Source: CAXBID01 sp963815305
GTDB lineage: Bacteria > Bacteroidota > Bacteroidia > Flavobacteriales > Flavobacteriaceae
DNA: 64,000 nucleotides
Assembly (NCBI GenBank): GCA_963815305.1
Contig: CAWFFW010000001.1
Location: 434,001 to 498,000 of the forward strand
Direction of reading: 5' to 3'
Position 1 is the stretch's first letter; each line of letters opens with the position of its first letter. This document shows, in pieces, positions 35,801-44,822 of the stretch. Under the pieces are notes generated by a model. That model did no database searches, was not told the DNA's origin, and was given only the letters and a program-made list of their open reading frames with translations. A program made the position numbers and the translations under genes.

Positions 35801-36187
35801 CAGGGGGTTACGAGAGAAAATAGATATCTCAATGCTTATAGATACGGGGGTACTTTAAGGGGCGATCGTAACCAAATAGCAGTGGACTACTGGACTCCTG
35901 AAAATCCGAGCGGATACTATCCAAGTCCAAGAGAAGGTAATGACCCAGATTTAATAACCACCATGGGATTTGAAGATGCATCTTATGTGCGTTTACAAAA
36001 CCTAACATTAGGCTATTCTTTACCAGCAAGTGTTGTTTCAAAGTTGAATATGACTAACCTTCGGTTTTACGTAACGGGTCAAAACTTGGTAACATGGACT
36101 GATTTTCTTTCTTATAGTCCAGAAAAAGATCCAGGGAGTTATCCAGAAGCAAAAATTATATCTGCAGGCTTACAAGTTAATTTTTAA
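32858..36187 (+). CDS. SusC-like TonB-dependent receptor with STN signalling domain
   Basis: 1109 residues. A signal peptide lies within the first ~42 residues. It is followed by an STN (secretin/TonB short N-terminal) domain (VSIDQVFKIIKKQTKFDFTY and on, about 53-110). A carboxypeptidase-D regulatory-like domain follows (IKGIVTDQYGTPLPGAAILE, about 139-215), then a TonB-box-like region and plug (NEVVVTGYGT; ILKDAAAQAIYGARASNGVI near 322-341) and a large outer-membrane barrel. It imports oligosaccharides across the outer membrane. The STN domain is the part that signals to FecR, which matches the adjacent sigma/anti-sigma genes. The SusD partner starts 86 bases downstream. Confidence 0.95.
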   Translation: MKIKLINFRSFFRKKHLKIIMKTFIFLMCTTVFCLSPDKSFSQESIIIDKDQLVSIDQVFKIIKKQTKFDFTYPRNLFINKPKVKLEKGEIKITDLLEKCLSGNNLNFELTENNTILIKEQPQDVVITSIEIQNQKLEIKGIVTDQYGTPLPGAAILEKGTQNGAQSDFDGQFNIEVKNEDAVLVVSYVGFATQEIVVGNRKNINISLEESVLDLNEVVVTGYGTRFKTDVMSSISSIKAEEVTKVVSTDLGEMLRGKATGVQITSASAAPGASSDILIRGRRSIGGQNGAGNDPLIIVDGVTVGNINSVNPADISSIDILKDAAAQAIYGARASNGVILITTKTGTTGKAQISYSGFYGIQSINPNFDVFTPQEYIQLKREAYRTVNNFEYQPDEDVFGPVELESIENGQFINWRDEVLKSAAVQNHTVSLSSGTDKTKIYASANYRSQDGVIPNTDFKEANFRLNINQTINDWVKVGVNSSAQINRRNNPDVDDILARLVIASPLGEIYNDDGSLRLNPNGFQDLTNPLLDIYETSQVTDNRSDLIHLYADFSPFKGFNYRVNVSRRSYNNSRETYETAISAAGETNGGLGEGSVRYRRFSEWQVENVLTYALKDEKNSLDLTFVHSVIENNFSGFNLNADLTANDILGVYGLDTAQIINPSFSNNKRSLLSFVGRVEYNYLRKYYITLSARADGASVFGANNKWGYFPALSLGWNIYKEPFLENSSVVSNLKLRASYGSVGNADIDPYTSIANGELKNYVFLNTSGTVPVDEVFTGYAPENTLSNPELKWETSTTANVGLDFGLWKNRISGTFEYYNISTKDLLIRRSLNAGLGYENIWDNIGEVENKGIELQMNTVVVDNGDLKVQLGFNFSKNRNKIIDLYGNGEDDVTNRWFIGSPINVYYTQLYDRIWQEDDDIANSYMPNAVPGDIKVRDKNGDNVLDSEDQYIISRDPDWYGTLSFRLDYKGIDFSADVMTVQGVTRENRYLNAYRYGGTLRGDRNQIAVDYWTPENPSGYYPSPREGNDPDLITTMGFEDASYVRLQNLTLGYSLPASVVSKLNMTNLRFYVTGQNLVTWTDFLSYSPEKDPGSYPEAKIISAGLQVNF

Positions 36188-36273
36188 TAAATATATAATT
36201 AGTTAAGACAGAATGGACATTTTGAAAATGTGTTTTCAACCCTATTTAACCAATTAAACTAAAAACAATAATT

Positions 36274-37824
36274 ATGAAAAAAATAAATTATATACCACTG
36301 ATAATTTTGGGGTTAGTGTTCTTAAATATCTCTTGTTCAGATTTTTTAGAAGAAGATAGAATTGATCGTGTTACGGTTAATACAATTTATGATACCGAAG
36401 AAGGTCTTGAATCTGGTGTTGTTGGATTGTATAATCTTCAACGTGAGAGCAGATGGGTGCAACAAAAGAGCGGACTTTTTTTATATACCGCTCATGACCT
36501 CGCACTAGTTAGAACTTATAATGATCAGCAAGTTTATGGAACGGAGTATAATCCGCTTAGGTTTCCCGATACGCATTGGGTTGAAAGTTATAAGCTTATA
36601 GACAGAGCAAGTGCTTTAATTGTAAATGCGGCAAATGTTGACATGCTTCCCGAAAAAAGAAATACTATAATAGGTCAAGCCAAATATATAAGAGCACAAT
36701 CCTACCTCGATTTAATACGATTATATGGAAATATTCTTTTAGATACTATTCCAACTACTGGTGATAACTACCAAGATCCGGTTGAATATAAACCTGCAAA
36801 TCCAGCAGATATTTATAAATTAATTGACTCTGATCTTGATTTTGCCATAGCTAATCTTAAATGGGATATATTCCCAGGAAGAGCAGGTCAAGGTGCAGCG
36901 CGTACGTTGCGTGCTAATAGTGCTATGTGGCAACAGGATTGGAAAGAAGCAGCTGATCAATGTGATGCTATCATTGAAAGTGGCACGTATATGTTAGTGC
37001 CTATAGATGAGGTGTTTGGACAAAATGTAAACCACAAAGAGGCCATATATACCATGCAATATGATGAGGAAGAAGGTGGTTCAGCGAGAAGGGCTGGAGG
37101 CGGACCTCATGCTATGGCAGCTTATTTTACTAATCGCTATTATGAGGCGACCTCAGAGTTGATTGCAGATGTCGCTTATGGCGGGCAGACGTACTCATGG
37201 ACGGTTCCAAATGATTCTTTAAAAGCTTTATATGATCCTGCAAAAGACAAGCGATTGGATTATTATTTTTGGAGGCAAACATATGACAGTACATATGTTG
37301 TAAACAATCCGAATTCTCGAAATTTTGGTAAACTTCTCGATATAAGAAGATATCCTGATAATTTCAGGCAGTTCCATTGGAGTCTTAAAAAATACTTTGA
37401 TTTGGAAAAGGCTGTTGGGACAGGACTTGGTTATAAAGATGTGATTATTTACCGTTTAGCCGAAACCTATTTGTTAGGAGCAGAAGCACATTGGAGAAAT
37501 ACAGGGAATCCCACAAATCCTAAAGCATTAGAATATATGGGGAAAGTTCGAGAGAGAGCTGGTTTGACCAATGTGACTAGTATAGATCAAAAAGCCATTT
37601 TAGATGAAAGAGCCAGAGAACTTTGTTTTGAAAGTCTTCGTTGGTTTACTTTAAAAAGAATGGGCGTTCTTGTGGAGCTGGTCAATAAAAGACTTAAGTA
37701 TGGATCAAATACTAGAAATGTGGTGCCAAGAACCATGGAACCATATATGGTAGACTTGCCTATTCCGCAAAGTGAGATTGATTTAATGCAGACGTTCCCT
37801 CAAAATGAAGGGTATGAAAATTAA
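36274..37824 (+). CDS. SusD/RagB-family glycan-binding lipoprotein
   Basis: 516 residues. A lipoprotein signal ends LNISC (Cys21), then SDFLEE, typical of SusD proteins. Family features include an N-terminal helical TPR-like scaffold (IIGQAKYIRAQSYLDLIRLY near 129-148), DIYKLIDSDLDFAI, and a C-terminal region with ILDERARELCFESLRWFTLK near 440-459. The protein sits on the cell surface as a lid on the SusC barrel and captures glycan. It follows SusC as usual. A large stem structure without a T run lies just after it and may set its level relative to the enzymes. Confidence 0.95.
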   Translation: MKKINYIPLIILGLVFLNISCSDFLEEDRIDRVTVNTIYDTEEGLESGVVGLYNLQRESRWVQQKSGLFLYTAHDLALVRTYNDQQVYGTEYNPLRFPDTHWVESYKLIDRASALIVNAANVDMLPEKRNTIIGQAKYIRAQSYLDLIRLYGNILLDTIPTTGDNYQDPVEYKPANPADIYKLIDSDLDFAIANLKWDIFPGRAGQGAARTLRANSAMWQQDWKEAADQCDAIIESGTYMLVPIDEVFGQNVNHKEAIYTMQYDEEEGGSARRAGGGPHAMAAYFTNRYYEATSELIADVAYGGQTYSWTVPNDSLKALYDPAKDKRLDYYFWRQTYDSTYVVNNPNSRNFGKLLDIRRYPDNFRQFHWSLKKYFDLEKAVGTGLGYKDVIIYRLAETYLLGAEAHWRNTGNPTNPKALEYMGKVRERAGLTNVTSIDQKAILDERARELCFESLRWFTLKRMGVLVELVNKRLKYGSNTRNVVPRTMEPYMVDLPIPQSEIDLMQTFPQNEGYEN

Positions 37825-37842
37825 ATATTAGTCTTTAGGATG

Positions 37843-37901
37843 AGCCTCTTCAGTTTTTGAATAAAACTTGAAAATAGAATTTTCAATTTCATAAAGAGGC
37901 T
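37843..37901 (+). promoter_or_regulatory. long stem-loop after susD, possible attenuator or mRNA stabilizer
   Basis: AGCCTCTT (37843-37850) pairs with AAGAGGCT (37894-37901), and an inner hairpin TTGAAAAT/ATTTTCAA sits between them. There is no T tract, so simple intrinsic termination is less likely than partial read-through control or 3'-end protection of the susC-susD message. Confidence 0.4.
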
Positions 37902-38053
37902 ATCTTATCTAATTTAGGATTTAAAACTAGTCGCTTTTAAATCAAACACATCCATATAATATCTTAGGCATATTCCATCCTAAATTTTTTAGCTAAATGT
38001 TTGTTGGAAATATGTTTTATAAAAATAAAAACAAATTATATAGCATCTTTAAT

Positions 38054-39481
38054 ATGAGAATAAAATTACTATCTCTAGTTTTTTTGATTGGAATTATTTG
38101 CTTTTCATTATCAAGTTTTGCACAAACGATAAAGACTCATTCAGTACCTAGAGAATTTATCTCTAAGCAATATTCAGTAGAGATAAATGGTATTCCCGTG
38201 CAGGTATTTCAAGCAAGTCCAAGAGTTCATTTTGCTAGTTTTGATTTTACTGATAAAGTAGATGTTAAAGTCATAGGAAAAGTTTTCAGAGAAACCGCAG
38301 TTAATTTACCCATTAGAGATACACAATTGCACGGATCAACTATTTGGGAGGAAGATGCTATAGTGCGTCCAGTTTCTCGTAATGTTAAGGTTGAAACAAA
38401 TGATTCTGTAGCTACTTTTACTCTTAATACGCCAGGGCAGTATGCTTTAGAAGGAAGCAAAACTACCCAATTAGCTATTGATAATCAAGACATGGTTTTG
38501 TTTTTGTTTGCCAATAAACCAGAAACTCAACGACCTAAAGAAGGAGATTCTAATGTAATCTACCTAAAATCAGGCACCCACTTTCAAAATATGGATTTGA
38601 AAAGTGGAGAGACTTTGTATCTGGAAGCCGGAGCCGTTCTTTTCGGTGGTATCAACATTTGGAATGCTCACGATGTAAAAATTCTCGGACGTGGTGTGGT
38701 ATATTATTATGGTCCACAATCTGAAACTCATGATAATGGGGTGTGGCACAGAAAAGATTGGCACCCACTAACAACAGAAAACTCCGAGAGGTTAACAGTT
38801 AGCGGTGTCACTTTTATAGGAAAGAGTCGTACGTGGACTATTCAAATGCATAGTACTTTCGATACTGATTTTGATAACGTAAAGATACTCGCCGTAAATC
38901 ATCAGAATATTAACGGCGATGGTTTCGACTGGCAAGATGGTGGTGGAAGATCTAAGATTACCAATTCACTAATTCGTTCTTCTGACGACTGTTTTGCATT
39001 ATTTACAGCAAAAAAAGAAACGATGGAAACGATGGTGAAAGATATAACTATTGAAAATTGTGTTTTATGGCCTACCAGAGCTAATATTTTTAGAACCAGT
39101 GGTTATGCAGAAAATATAACCATGAGAAATTGTGATATCATTCACGTACCGTATTCGCTTTTTGAAGTACCTAGAGCATTAATTTGTACAACTAACAGTA
39201 CGGAACATGTTTCCAGAATCTCAAACCTTCTTTTTGAGAATATTCGATTTGAAGAACCAGCAGCTTTACTTGGTGTTCAGATTCCAAAAGGACTATTTAA
39301 GAATATCACATTCAGAAATATTACCATGAAAGGAGAACCCCTACCATTATATGTAGATACACGTATTGATGGATTGTTTTTTGATAATGTCGTTCTTAAC
39401 GGTAAGCAAGTTTTGAGTGAAGATGATCTTACTTTTAAACTAAAAACCAATGAGATTAGAAATTTAAAATTTTCAAAATAA
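38054..39481 (+). CDS. secreted beta-helix enzyme, clan GH-N-like (GH28/GH49-like)
   Basis: 475 residues from the ATG at 38054, chosen because it starts a clean signal peptide (MRIKLLSLVFLIGIICFSLS, cleavage near SSFA-Q). The frame is open from 37997, but the 19 extra residues would spoil the signal. An N-terminal beta-sandwich-like part (about 25-150) precedes a right-handed parallel beta-helix. Acidic residues in NGDGFDWQ and SSDDCFAL lie at the positions expected for the inverting catalytic residues of GH28/GH49 enzymes, but no GHG motif of classical polygalacturonases is seen. It probably cleaves a glycan in the periplasm or outside the cell. Family assignment within the clan is uncertain. 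Confidence 0.7.
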   Translation: MRIKLLSLVFLIGIICFSLSSFAQTIKTHSVPREFISKQYSVEINGIPVQVFQASPRVHFASFDFTDKVDVKVIGKVFRETAVNLPIRDTQLHGSTIWEEDAIVRPVSRNVKVETNDSVATFTLNTPGQYALEGSKTTQLAIDNQDMVLFLFANKPETQRPKEGDSNVIYLKSGTHFQNMDLKSGETLYLEAGAVLFGGINIWNAHDVKILGRGVVYYYGPQSETHDNGVWHRKDWHPLTTENSERLTVSGVTFIGKSRTWTIQMHSTFDTDFDNVKILAVNHQNINGDGFDWQDGGGRSKITNSLIRSSDDCFALFTAKKETMETMVKDITIENCVLWPTRANIFRTSGYAENITMRNCDIIHVPYSLFEVPRALICTTNSTEHVSRISNLLFENIRFEEPAALLGVQIPKGLFKNITFRNITMKGEPLPLYVDTRIDGLFFDNVVLNGKQVLSEDDLTFKLKTNEIRNLKFSK

Positions 39482-39523
39482 ATTGAAATGGTTACTAAAA
39501 ATATAAATTATAAATACACCCTA

Positions 39524-42313
39524 ATGAAGAAACAAATTCTACATCTTTTTGCAGCGATAATGCTTGTATTTTTTATAAGTGCATGTGAAAATCAAAAGAC
39601 AGATTTTGAAAAAACACAACGTGGCATCATAGTTAATACAGAAAAAGGACAAGTTGCTTTTGAGGTTTTTGAAGAAAACATCATTCGTTGCATTGCAAAT
39701 CCTAGTAAAATTGACACAACTGTTGAGAGTAAAATTATTGATATTGAGCAAGTTGATGTTAATTGGAACGTGGTTGAAGATGAAAAATCAGTTGGGGTTG
39801 CAACCAGCAAAATGAAAGTATTATTAAATAAAACTACAGGAGCAATAAGCTATTATGATAAAGATAACAACCTACTGCTTGCTGAACCCTCAGAAAATGG
39901 AAGGGTTTTTGGAGAAAATAGTGTCAATGATAATAAAACCCAATTTGCACAACAAACATTTATAACAGATACTAACGAAGCTATTTATGGTTTAGGACAA
40001 AATCATACTGATAAGCTCAACCTAAAAGGAAGTAGCATAGATTTATATCAACAAAATACGGAGATTTATATACCACTACTGGTTTCTTCTAAAAATTATG
40101 GGCTTTTATGGGATAACTATGCGCATAATAAATTTGGAAACCTCAACCCTGCCGAGTTTATACCTGTTTCTGTATTTGAAGATACCTCGGGTAACAAAGG
40201 AAAATTAACGAGTGAATTTTACACAGATTCTAATTTTAAAGATTCAGTTGAGTGGAACGGTTGGGATGGCTCGATGGATTTTAACAAGAATATGGATAAA
40301 TCTGTGGGCATTAATTCCATCCGACTTTCAGGAAACATTACTATTGATGAAGCTGGAGAATATGAATTGATCAAAGAAGAAAGAGGAAAATTGAAACTTT
40401 ATATTGATGATAAAGTGGTGATGGAATTTTGGCAAAGTATTCTTAGTTCACCACGCCCGATACATGTTGATTTAGAAAAAGGGAAACATAAAATAGTCAT
40501 TGAATACACGCAAATAAAAGATGAAATACCAACTCTAAAATGGAGAAAACCTTCAGATAAAAATGAAAATATATCGCTTTGGGCGGCTTCCGCAAGAAAC
40601 ATTGACTATTATTTCATTTATGGCGAAAATAACATGGATGATGTTGTTTCTGGCTTTAGAAAACTTACAGGAAAAGCAACCTTATTACCAAAATGGGCTT
40701 ACGGATTTTGGCAATCGAGAAATAGATATAAAACTCAGGATGTAATAGTGGACATGGCTAAAAACTTGCGTTCAAATAACATCCCGTTTGATAATATCGT
40801 ATTGGATTGGCATTATTGGGAAAGTAATCAATGGGGTAGCCATTCGTTTAAAAAAACAGATTTTTCAGATCCAGATAAAATGACGAAGAGTATCCTTGAC
40901 ATGAATGCCAATATCATGATTTCTGTATGGGGAAAATTTTATCCAGACACAGATAATTACAAGGAACTAGATGCTGCAGGAGCTATTTATACCAAATATG
41001 CAGATGAAAAAAAATTAGATTTTTTAAATCAACTCAATTCGTATTACGATCCATACAACGCTAAAGGAAGAAAAATATATTGGGATCAAATTAATAGGGA
41101 AATATATACTCATGGTATTGACGCTTGGTGGCTTGACGGCACAGAACCGGCATTTGATAAGGATTATAATGCAGACCAGCTTGCCTATTACATGGAACCC
41201 AATGCTTTTGGAAGAGGATACGATTATATAAATCTTTATGCACTTTTTAATAGCAAAGCGATTTATGAAGGGCAACGTTCTGTGGATCCAAATAAAAGGG
41301 TCTTTATTTTAACGCGATCGTCCTTTGCTGGTATGCAAAAATATGCAGCGAGTGCATGGTCTGGTGATGTGGCTGCCAGTTGGGATACGTTTAGGAGCGA
41401 AATTGTAGCTGGATTGAATTACTCTTTATCAGGAATGCCCTATTGGACAGATGATATTGGCGGTTACATTTCAGAAATGAGAGATGGTACTTATTTCTAT
41501 GATGAATTTGAAGAACTTTTTACTCGTTGGTTTCAGTTTGGAACATTTAGCCCCATATTTCGGGTGCATGGCGATGAACATGCTCAGAATATGTTGGCTT
41601 TCCAAAAAGAATATATGGAAGTCCAATTAAAGTTTGACAAACTGAGATATCGCTTGATGCCATACATTTATTCAGTTGCTGGTGCAGTAACGCATGACGA
41701 TTATACCATGATGCGTGGTTTGGTTTTCGATTTTGCAAATGATCCAAATGTTTTTGATATATCAGATCAGTTTATGTTTGGCCCATCACTTCTTATTTGT
41801 CCTGTAACAGAATATAAAGCTAGAGAAAGAGATGTGTATTTGCCTGTTTCAAAAGGCGGTTGGTATGACTTCTGGAGCGGTAAACACTATGAAGGCGGAA
41901 AGACGCATACCGTAGCAGCGCCATTGGAAGACATGCCCATTTTTGTTAAAGCGGGTTCCATTATTCCTTTCGGTCCTGAATTACAATATACTTCAGAGAA
42001 GAAACCTGATCCTATTTTATTGAGAATCTATAAAGGCAAAAATACCGAGTTTACTTTATATGAAGATGAAGGTATAAACTACAATTATGAAAACGGTAAC
42101 TATTCAGAAATAAGAGCTTCTTGGAACGATGAAATGAACCAATTAAATATTTCTGACCAAAAAGGAACGTTTGATGGCATGCTTAAAAACAGACAGTTTC
42201 AAGTGGAAGTGATTTCAAATGACAATGCTTCAGGCTATAACAAAGAACCTAAGACTTTGAAAAATATTGACTACTCCGGTAGTAATGTAAAACTAAGTTT
42301 AGATAATAATTGA
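39524..42313 (+). CDS. GH31 lipoprotein with PA14 insert, alpha-xylosidase/alpha-glucosidase-like
   Basis: 929 residues from the ATG at 39524, chosen because MKKQILHLFAAIMLVFFISA is a lipoprotein signal followed by Cys21; the frame opens at 39488. GH31 landmarks are an N-terminal beta-sandwich, a PA14-like insertion (about 235-345, with WNGWDGSMDFNKNM and GEYELIKEERGKLKLYIDD), and a TIM barrel with the nucleophile in AWWLDGTEPAF and the acid/base in SGDVAASWD. PA14-bearing GH31 enzymes include alpha-xylosidases acting on decorated oligosaccharides. It begins 42 bases after the beta-helix gene and precedes the GH28 gene by 7 bases. The exact specificity is not readable. Confidence 0.9.
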   Translation: MKKQILHLFAAIMLVFFISACENQKTDFEKTQRGIIVNTEKGQVAFEVFEENIIRCIANPSKIDTTVESKIIDIEQVDVNWNVVEDEKSVGVATSKMKVLLNKTTGAISYYDKDNNLLLAEPSENGRVFGENSVNDNKTQFAQQTFITDTNEAIYGLGQNHTDKLNLKGSSIDLYQQNTEIYIPLLVSSKNYGLLWDNYAHNKFGNLNPAEFIPVSVFEDTSGNKGKLTSEFYTDSNFKDSVEWNGWDGSMDFNKNMDKSVGINSIRLSGNITIDEAGEYELIKEERGKLKLYIDDKVVMEFWQSILSSPRPIHVDLEKGKHKIVIEYTQIKDEIPTLKWRKPSDKNENISLWAASARNIDYYFIYGENNMDDVVSGFRKLTGKATLLPKWAYGFWQSRNRYKTQDVIVDMAKNLRSNNIPFDNIVLDWHYWESNQWGSHSFKKTDFSDPDKMTKSILDMNANIMISVWGKFYPDTDNYKELDAAGAIYTKYADEKKLDFLNQLNSYYDPYNAKGRKIYWDQINREIYTHGIDAWWLDGTEPAFDKDYNADQLAYYMEPNAFGRGYDYINLYALFNSKAIYEGQRSVDPNKRVFILTRSSFAGMQKYAASAWSGDVAASWDTFRSEIVAGLNYSLSGMPYWTDDIGGYISEMRDGTYFYDEFEELFTRWFQFGTFSPIFRVHGDEHAQNMLAFQKEYMEVQLKFDKLRYRLMPYIYSVAGAVTHDDYTMMRGLVFDFANDPNVFDISDQFMFGPSLLICPVTEYKARERDVYLPVSKGGWYDFWSGKHYEGGKTHTVAAPLEDMPIFVKAGSIIPFGPELQYTSEKKPDPILLRIYKGKNTEFTLYEDEGINYNYENGNYSEIRASWNDEMNQLNISDQKGTFDGMLKNRQFQVEVISNDNASGYNKEPKTLKNIDYSGSNVKLSLDNN

Positions 42314-42320
42314 TAGGTAC

Positions 42321-43835
42321 GTGATATATTCTAAACACATAATAAACTATCTAACGAAAATAAGAGCATACCTAGTTGTTCTTATTGCAATCTGCTCGTT
42401 TGGTACAAGTTATTCTCAGAAAAGCTCTTGGGAAAATGAACTGGAAGTGAAGCTAAATAAAATAGCGGATTCACTTTCTTCAAATCTCAAGGAATGGGAA
42501 GTGCCAGCACGTATTTTTAAGGTGGAAGATTATGGTGCCATTGCTGATGGGCAAACTGTAAATACAGTTGCCATACAAAAGGCAATTGATACCTGTTCTT
42601 TGTCAGGAGGTGGCACAGTTTTATTTTCAAAAGGAAATTATGTTACTGGTACTATTGAGATTAAATCTAATGTTATGCTTGAAATCTCAAAAGACGCAAA
42701 AATATTAGCAAGCACAAACCTAGATGATTATCCGAAAAAAATAGAATCTTTGAAAAGCATTATGAGTGAAATGTACAAATTTCAACAGTCACTCATATAT
42801 GCGGAGAAAGTAAATAATATCGGTATTAGCGGGGAAGGAGAAATTTACTTCAGAGGTGAAAAAGTAAATTTTTCAGGACCAGAAACCAGAGGTTTGATAG
42901 TTGGCCGTCCATTGGGTATTAGGATGGTTGAATGTAAAAATATTGTAGTAAAGGATATACTTCTAAGGAATTCGGCAGCTTGGATGCAAAATTATTTAGA
43001 CTGTGAAAATTTGATTTTTGACAGTATGAAAGTTATCAACCATGCTAATTTCAATAACGATGGTCTTGATCCTGATGGTTGTAAAAATGTGATTGTTAGG
43101 AATTGTTTTATAAATGCGGAAGATGATGCCATATGCCTTAAAGGAGCAAGTAATCGTCCGTCAGAAAATATATTAATAGAAAATTCAACTTTCATATCTA
43201 CGTGTAATGCACTAAAAATTGGTACAGATACTCAAGGGTCATTTAAAAACATCATTGCTCGTAAATTAATTTTGGGCGGCATACCCGATTCGTTAGAGTC
43301 ATTAATGGGAAATGAAGCTAGTACTGGAATAACCTTAGTAACTGTAGATGGTGGCAATGTTGAAAATATTTTAATATCAGACGTCACTATCAACCAATCA
43401 CGCTCTCCTATTTTTCTTCGTATAGGAGATAGAGGACGGGTTATGGAAGGTGTTGAAAAGCCTGCCCCTGGTTATTTGAAAAAAATTATAATACGCGATG
43501 TAAAAGGTGAAAAAAACTTTAGACAAGGTTCGTTTATATCAGGTGTTAATGGATATCCCGTTGAAGATGTTATCATTAAAAACGTAAATCTTTCCATGGA
43601 AGGTGGTGGCACTACAGAAATGGCAGATGCTCCTGTAGTAGAAGATGAAGGCGGTTATCCAGATGCGCATCAATTTTCGCGAGAAGGACTTCCGTCGTAT
43701 GGATTTTATATCCGCCATGCCAAAAATATTGTATTGGAAAATATAAATATTTCTCCTAAAAAGGAAGATGACAGACCTCTTTTCAAATCAGGTGACGATA
43801 TACAAAATGTATCATTAAACGGTAAAAACCAATGA
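42321..43835 (+). CDS. GH28-family secreted glycosidase
   Basis: 504 residues with a GTG start at 42321, seven bases after the GH31 stop; in-frame stops lie just upstream, so no ATG start is available before the signal peptide. Hydrophobic segment YLVVLIAICSFGTSYSQ is the signal. The pectin-lyase fold follows: VEDYGAIADGQTVNTVAIQK, GGGTVLFSKGNYVTG, and catalytic acids in NNDGLDPDG and AEDDAICLKG, with the 21-residue spacing of GH28. The family hydrolyses galacturonic or other uronic linkages, endo- or exo-wise, with several subfamilies in gut and marine Bacteroidota. It overlaps the acetylesterase gene by four bases, suggesting the two act on the same acetylated chain. Confidence 0.88.
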   Translation: MIYSKHIINYLTKIRAYLVVLIAICSFGTSYSQKSSWENELEVKLNKIADSLSSNLKEWEVPARIFKVEDYGAIADGQTVNTVAIQKAIDTCSLSGGGTVLFSKGNYVTGTIEIKSNVMLEISKDAKILASTNLDDYPKKIESLKSIMSEMYKFQQSLIYAEKVNNIGISGEGEIYFRGEKVNFSGPETRGLIVGRPLGIRMVECKNIVVKDILLRNSAAWMQNYLDCENLIFDSMKVINHANFNNDGLDPDGCKNVIVRNCFINAEDDAICLKGASNRPSENILIENSTFISTCNALKIGTDTQGSFKNIIARKLILGGIPDSLESLMGNEASTGITLVTVDGGNVENILISDVTINQSRSPIFLRIGDRGRVMEGVEKPAPGYLKKIIIRDVKGEKNFRQGSFISGVNGYPVEDVIIKNVNLSMEGGGTTEMADAPVVEDEGGYPDAHQFSREGLPSYGFYIRHAKNIVLENINISPKKEDDRPLFKSGDDIQNVSLNGKNQ

Positions 43836-44668
43836 AAACATTCTTAACATATTTAATACTGCTTTTTTTGGTCTTTTGTTCAAATCATGCGCAAGCACAA
43901 AGAACATCAAACTTTCCAAGGGTGGTTGAATATGTTGATAAAATGCCTCATCCTGATAGTTTGTGGATATTCATCATGGCAGGACAATCAAATATGGCAG
44001 GACGCGGATTGGTGGAACCACTAGACACAATTGCTAATAAAAGGATATTGACCATAGATAAATTTGATAAATGGATTTATGCCAAAGAACCATTGCACTT
44101 CTATGAGCCTACCATGGCAGGATTGGATTGTGGATTGTCTTTTGCCCATAGGGTGCTGGATTCCGTTCCCAAAGGAATATCCATTGCTGTAATTCCATGT
44201 GCCATTGGAGGTAGTTCTATAGAGCAATGGATTGGAAACGAAACATTCAGAGGAATAGAATTACTCTCTAACTTTAAAACAAAAGTTCATCAAGTTCAAG
44301 AATACGGAGCGATAAAAAGCATTTTATGGCACCAAGGCGAAGCAAATACCAAGTCAGAACTTATTCCATCATACGCTGAAAACTTAGAAAATTTGACAAT
44401 ACTATTTAGGGACATTGTTAAAAATGATGCATTACCTATTTTAATTGGGCAACTCGGTTCTTATGCTGAACCTAAGGAGTGGCAACAGAAATGGGATGCC
44501 ATAAACAATATAATTGATGAGGTGGTAGAAACGGACATAAACACCTATGTGGTGTATACACAAGATTTGAAAAGTAAAAATGATAAGATCCATTTTGATT
44601 CTGAATCCCAAAGAACATTGGGTAAAAGGTATGCCGATACATATCTTGAAATAAATAAGCGTAACTAA
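43832..44668 (+). CDS. SASA-type carbohydrate acetylesterase
   Basis: 278 residues with a signal peptide ending near NHAQAQ. The sialate O-acetylesterase/SASA (SGNH-like) motifs are present: the nucleophile serine in MAGQSNMAGRG (about residues 49-59), the oxyanion GGSSIEQW, WHQGEAN (about 166-172), and the acid-base pair in DKIHFDSESQ. Such enzymes remove O-acetyl groups from plant and algal polysaccharides so that backbone hydrolases can act. It is translationally coupled (ATGA) to the upstream GH28 gene. A second copy of this domain occurs in the large fusion protein at 47559-50975. Confidence 0.9.
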   Translation: MKTFLTYLILLFLVFCSNHAQAQRTSNFPRVVEYVDKMPHPDSLWIFIMAGQSNMAGRGLVEPLDTIANKRILTIDKFDKWIYAKEPLHFYEPTMAGLDCGLSFAHRVLDSVPKGISIAVIPCAIGGSSIEQWIGNETFRGIELLSNFKTKVHQVQEYGAIKSILWHQGEANTKSELIPSYAENLENLTILFRDIVKNDALPILIGQLGSYAEPKEWQQKWDAINNIIDEVVETDINTYVVYTQDLKSKNDKIHFDSESQRTLGKRYADTYLEINKRN

Positions 44669-44723
44669 TAAAACGAGCATGTTAAAAGCATTATCACCTA
44701 ACGAAATAATTAATAGCGAACAG

Positions 44724-44741
44724 TCCCGATAGCTATAGGGA
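44724..44741. repeat. short palindromic repeat
   Basis: TCCCGATAGCTATAGGGA, an imperfect palindrome (one mismatched pair) in the gap between the acetylesterase and GH28 genes. It resembles the CCCGATAGCTATCGGG palindrome that I associate with intergenic DNA of Flavobacteriaceae. It could form a small hairpin that modulates expression. Confidence 0.4.
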
Positions 44742-44770
44742 TGACTATTAAAAAACAATAATATGAACAC

Positions 44771-44822
44771 ATGAAAAAATACATTCTACTTCTAATAATA
44801 CCCATCTTCTTTCAATGTTCCA
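44771..44822 (+). other. orphan lipoprotein signal peptide, out of frame with GH28
   Basis: An ATG at 44771 opens a perfect lipoprotein signal (MKKYILLLIIPIFFQ followed by Cys16). It lies in frame 2, while the GH28 enzyme that follows is in frame 0. Removing one base near 44824 would join them as FFQCSKEEKQKVHDVYKYG. The signal therefore belongs to the downstream enzyme and is separated from it by a single-base frameshift or sequencing error. Confidence 0.7.

Noticed and set aside
37997..38053. Earlier start for the beta-helix gene
   Set aside because: A signal peptide starting at 38054 is cleaner; the 19 extra residues look untranslated.
39488..39523. Earlier start for the GH31 gene
   Set aside because: The extra 12 residues would precede and spoil the lipoprotein signal that begins at 39524.
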